Made by a program: the position numbers and the translations under genes | Notes under the pieces: generated by a model | The model's database searches: none | What the model was told of the DNA's origin: nothing | The model's input: the letters and a program-made list of their open reading frames with translations, nothing else | From: Bombyx mori | Taxonomy: Eukaryota; Arthropoda; Insecta; Lepidoptera; Bombycidae | Assembly: GCF_030269925.1 (NCBI RefSeq) | Contig: NC_085128.1 | Coordinates: 3,908,501 to 3,972,500 of the forward strand | Length of the DNA stretch: 64,000 bases | Direction of reading: 5' to 3' | In this document: positions 61,031 to 64,000 of the stretch, one piece after another | How the letters are laid out: the number at the start of each line of letters is the position of its first letter | How positions within the stretch are numbered: the stretch's first letter is position 1

Positions 61031-62525
61031 CTAGTCAAACAAGCCATTCTGGATCGCACCGGGCCCGAAAGTACCCATTACGTTAGCAGCATTGCCACGC
61101 TGTATGGCAATGGATAATCTCTTTTTATTTTTTTATTTTTTTTTATTGCCTTTGTAGGCAGACGAGCATACGGCCCACTTGATGGTAAGTGGTCACCGTC
61201 GCTCATGGACGTCAGCAATGCCAGGGGCAGAGCCAAGCCGCTGCCTACCATAAAGAACTCTCCGCAAGCCTCGTTTGAAGAAGGACATGTCATAGCGCTC
61301 GGAAAACACCGTGGAGGGGAGCTCATTCCAAAGCCGGATGGTACGTGGCAAAAAAGATCTTTGGAAACGCACTGTCGATAAACGCAGCGGTTTCAGATAA
61401 TATGGATGAACTCTGCTCCGATGGCGGGAGGTGCGATGATAAAAAGGAGATGAGGGAATCATCTCGAATAATTCCTCAGAGCATTCCCCATGGACCATGC
61501 GGTATAAAACACAGAGAGAACCGAAGTCCCTCCGTAGACCCAGAGGTTCCAAGCGATCCGCGAGAGCAGGACTATCGACCATCCGAACAGCCCGTTTCTG
61601 TATGGAGTCAAATGGAAGTAGCTGGTATTTGGGAGCCCCGGCCCAGAGGTGAGAGCAGTACTCCACGCGAGGTCGGACCTGCGCTTTATAAAGCGCAAGT
61701 CTCTGTCTAGGCGTGAAATACCGCTTCGCTCTGTTGAGAACTCCCAACATTTTAGAGGCCAATTTGGCTTTACCTTCCAAATGACTCCGAAACTGGACAT
61801 CGCTCGAAATATCGACCCCCAGAATCCCGATACTCGCGGAAAGCTGCAGGGATACTCCTTGAAATTCCGGCGCCATGGCAAAAGGGTCCTTCTTCGCAGT
61901 GAACGCGCAAACCTGTGTCTTCAATGGGTTGAACTGAACTGAATTCAGTTCACCCCACTTGGAGACCCGCCCCAGAGAGTTCTCCACTTCAGACACAAGT
62001 TTTAATCGCCTCTCGTGTACAACGCTTCGAGAGAGACTCTGATGGCCGATATATCGCGCATCCCCCGTGCTGTCATCCGCATAGCCATGCATGCCATCAA
62101 TAGATAGCATGTCATTGATATGCAGTATGAAAAGCGTGGGGGAGAGCACCGCACCTTGTGGAACACCAGCGTTGATGGTCATGGTATCGGAGCAGCAGCC
62201 GTCGACGACAACTGCAATGCTCCGTCCATCCAAAAAGCTAGCGATCCACTTGCAGAGTCCCTCAGGGATCCCGTATGCTGGAAGCTTCGATAGAAGTGCC
62301 CTATGCCAGACCATCTCTGGACCAGGTACGACCCAGACCAAGGATCGTGGCCTAGCTCTCTGAGGCGGTGGCCAATTGCGGCAATAAATTTTTTGGCCTC
62401 CGAACTCCACACACCCGTCGTTTCCACTGGCACTGGAACAAACAGGTATGTAGATTTCAGAGCAGCATACTTGGCATGCTTCGTTTTCACCGACGCCTCA
62501 GCAGCAAAGCCCGCACGCCAATGAT
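61031..62525 (-). mobile_element. second LINE type: RT C-terminal end, split by jockey
   Basis: Two coding pieces (62313-62522 and 61031-61122) join cleanly once the jockey copy and one target duplication are removed: ...KYAALKSTYLFVPVPVETTG...SGSYLVQRL then SIAIQRGNAANVMGTFGPG and TAG. This is the carboxy tail of a LINE polyprotein type I have seen in other invertebrates but cannot name securely. It is 5'-truncated at about 62525. Its 3'UTR may extend left to about 60885. Confidence 0.65.
61123..62312 (-). mobile_element. jockey-clade LINE copy nested in another LINE
   Basis: The same family as 30001-31612, truncated just before the [11 protein letters not shown] motif. The frame from there to GIADVHERR is uninterrupted, with GYADD in place of CYADD. 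The target duplication ATCTCT is at 61117-61122 and 62313-62318. The longer frame reaching 62410 is a chimera with host-LINE sequence. Confidence 0.85.
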
Positions 62526-64000
62526 CAATTAAACGTGCCTAGACGGAGTACAAAAACATAAGAATTCCATTACATAGTATATGTATTTCTTTTACTAACA
62601 ATAATATGTAAGTTCTACCACCATAGTCTATTTGACAAAAAAAAACTTTATGTCGAAATTAAGAGAACAATTCCCCAATTCATTGTGAACATAGGACATT
62701 ACAAACCCGATGCAGAGCATCGTTTTTTTACTCCGGATTATTTAATAATAGGCCAATATTATTAAAAAAAATACAATTTTGTTTTTCATGCCGTTGAATA
62801 TTGCACGAATATTCAAATATAGACAAATAGCACTTCAAACGTCCATTGACCACGAAAACTGTATTTGGAATGTCAAAAAAACATCATAATGAGAATGAAA
62901 AACGCAAGATTAAACCGTAAATGTAGTTTTAATTATGTCTACGATTCGCAAAACCGATGAAAATACTAAAATTGAATGAATGAAAATACTAAAAACCGAT
63001 ACTTTATTTTCTAATCTGATGAGATATTTAAGTAGCAAAAGATATTAAGCCATCGACCGAGTAATCTTAATTTTTCGTTAAGTTAAAAACATTTATTAGG
63101 CTAACTGAACTGTAACTAGGCAGGTTAGCAATTCATCACTGCACAGCGGTGTCTAATCGAAATGCGAGGTTATTGAAATCCGCAGAAAATGTCACGCCAT
63201 TACGTGTTATATTTTTAACCGACTTCAAAAATGGAGAAGGTTCTCAATTTGACTATGTTTATGTTTGTTACCTTATAACTTTTGACTGGATTAATCGATT
63301 TTGTTGATTATTTTTTTATTAGAAAGCTGACGCTTCCCGTGTGGTTCCATTTCAATTTAGTCCAGCTGTGATAAATGGTATCCATGAAAAAACCATTTAA
63401 GTCTTAAATTTGCATTAAGTACGTGCGCGACAAATAGATGAATAACTCAATATCACGCCAACCGATTTCGATGAGTATTGTTTTTAGTGTATATTAATTT
63501 GTTTTGGAATATCTTTTTTTTATCTATTTGAAGTCGGTTATTGTTAAAGCATGTCTATTTAAAATTATTATTTTCAACAAACCTAGCACTTTGTCGTCAT
63601 GGTGGATAATATGCTGTTTGTTTTACAACAATCGTTTAGTTTTCACTGGATGTTTTCTGTAATTTAAGAAACACTCAATGTATTGTTTGAAATGCATTTA
63701 TATTTGTGCCTTATGAGTACATTCTCGTGTCGTGGAACCCTTAACGGCTTACGAACGTGACACGGTTCGCCGTTGACAAACTGATAAGCTATTGTTTCAC
63801 GAGCAAGTGGTTTCCATTGTCCGTTGCGTTGACTTCATTCAACATAATTACATAGAGAACTACTTTGCTATACGCATAAGAACTTATCTTAGAAAATACT
63901 TTTTTGGAACGAAGTTCCTTATGGGACGATGCGGTGGGGTACTAACTAACCGGGAAAAAACGTCCGTAACGTAAGATTTTTATTATAATGCACACAGTGT
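62526..64000. other. intergenic right end
   Basis: AT-rich with the MITE at 63216-63550. The short frame at 63792-63974 lacks any recognisable feature. Confidence 0.4.
63216..63550. mobile_element. MITE-like element with 14-bp TIRs
   Basis: Perfect terminal inverted repeats TAACCGACTTCAAA / TTTGAAGTCGGTTA bound a 335-bp non-coding element whose interior (GGTTCTCAATTTGACTATG, ACTTTTGACTGG) resembles a repeat common in insect genomes. No transposase. Confidence 0.7.

Noticed and set aside
61031..61122. Apparent host-gene C-terminus (GNAANVMGTFGPG...)
   Set aside because: It joins across the jockey insertion to a LINE polyprotein tail at 62313-62522, so it is transposon sequence.
61193..62410. 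405-residue continuous minus ORF as one protein
   Set aside because: Residues before MVWHRALL come from an out-of-frame piece of the host LINE; only the jockey part is real.

Overview
This is an animal nuclear genome window. It is AT-rich and packed with interspersed repeats, and its host genes are split into short, comparatively GC-rich exons with GT-AG introns. About thirty copies of a tRNA-headed SINE that I recognise as Bm1 point to a silkworm (Bombyx mori or a close relative such as B. mandarina). Nothing bacterial or viral was seen.

Layout. (1) 304-33661, minus strand: a complete gene for the 5'-3' exoribonuclease XRN1 (Pacman). I read it as 29 coding exons that join in frame with compatible phases to 4,221 nt (1,406 residues). 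All core acidic catalytic residues are present. (2) 33662-35822: a 2.2 kb divergent promoter interval holding two inverted copies of an unnamed repeat and a Bm1. (3) 35823-38846, plus strand: NF-YB, the histone-fold B subunit of the CCAAT-binding factor, read as 5 exons and 196 residues. (4) 39790-49979, minus strand: an ABCG-family half-transporter most like ABCG8, with 13 exons and 640 residues. Its Walker A and signature motifs are both degenerate. It converges on NF-YB. (5) 49980-64000: a gene-poor flank of repeats, with a possible small secreted-protein exon (58612-58775), a 100-residue orphan ORF (53304-53615) and a CpG-rich patch carrying two inverted perfect CCAAT boxes (53815-53865).

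Repeats explain most of the rest. They include Bm1 SINEs; a jockey-clade LINE whose longest copy (30001-31612) lies in an XRN1 intron; an RTE-type LINE insertion with a 9-bp target duplication and an apparent 5' inversion; a second LINE type interrupted by a jockey copy; an unnamed retroelement-like family (called family B here); a 17-bp minisatellite; and a TIR-bearing MITE. Several insertions are nested with readable target-site duplications, which gives a relative order of events.

Functional reading: the three host genes are unrelated in pathway (mRNA decay, CCAAT transcription factor, lipid or sterol-type ABC transport). I see no evidence of a novel multi-gene system. The most interesting points are the doubly degenerate ABCG8-like ATPase, the divergent XRN1/NF-YB promoter invaded by an inverted repeat pair, the inverted CCAAT pair, and an insertion with a 17-bp duplication beside a putative splice acceptor. 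Exon joins were made by eye from splice sites, phase and remembered family homology; no alignment or search was run.
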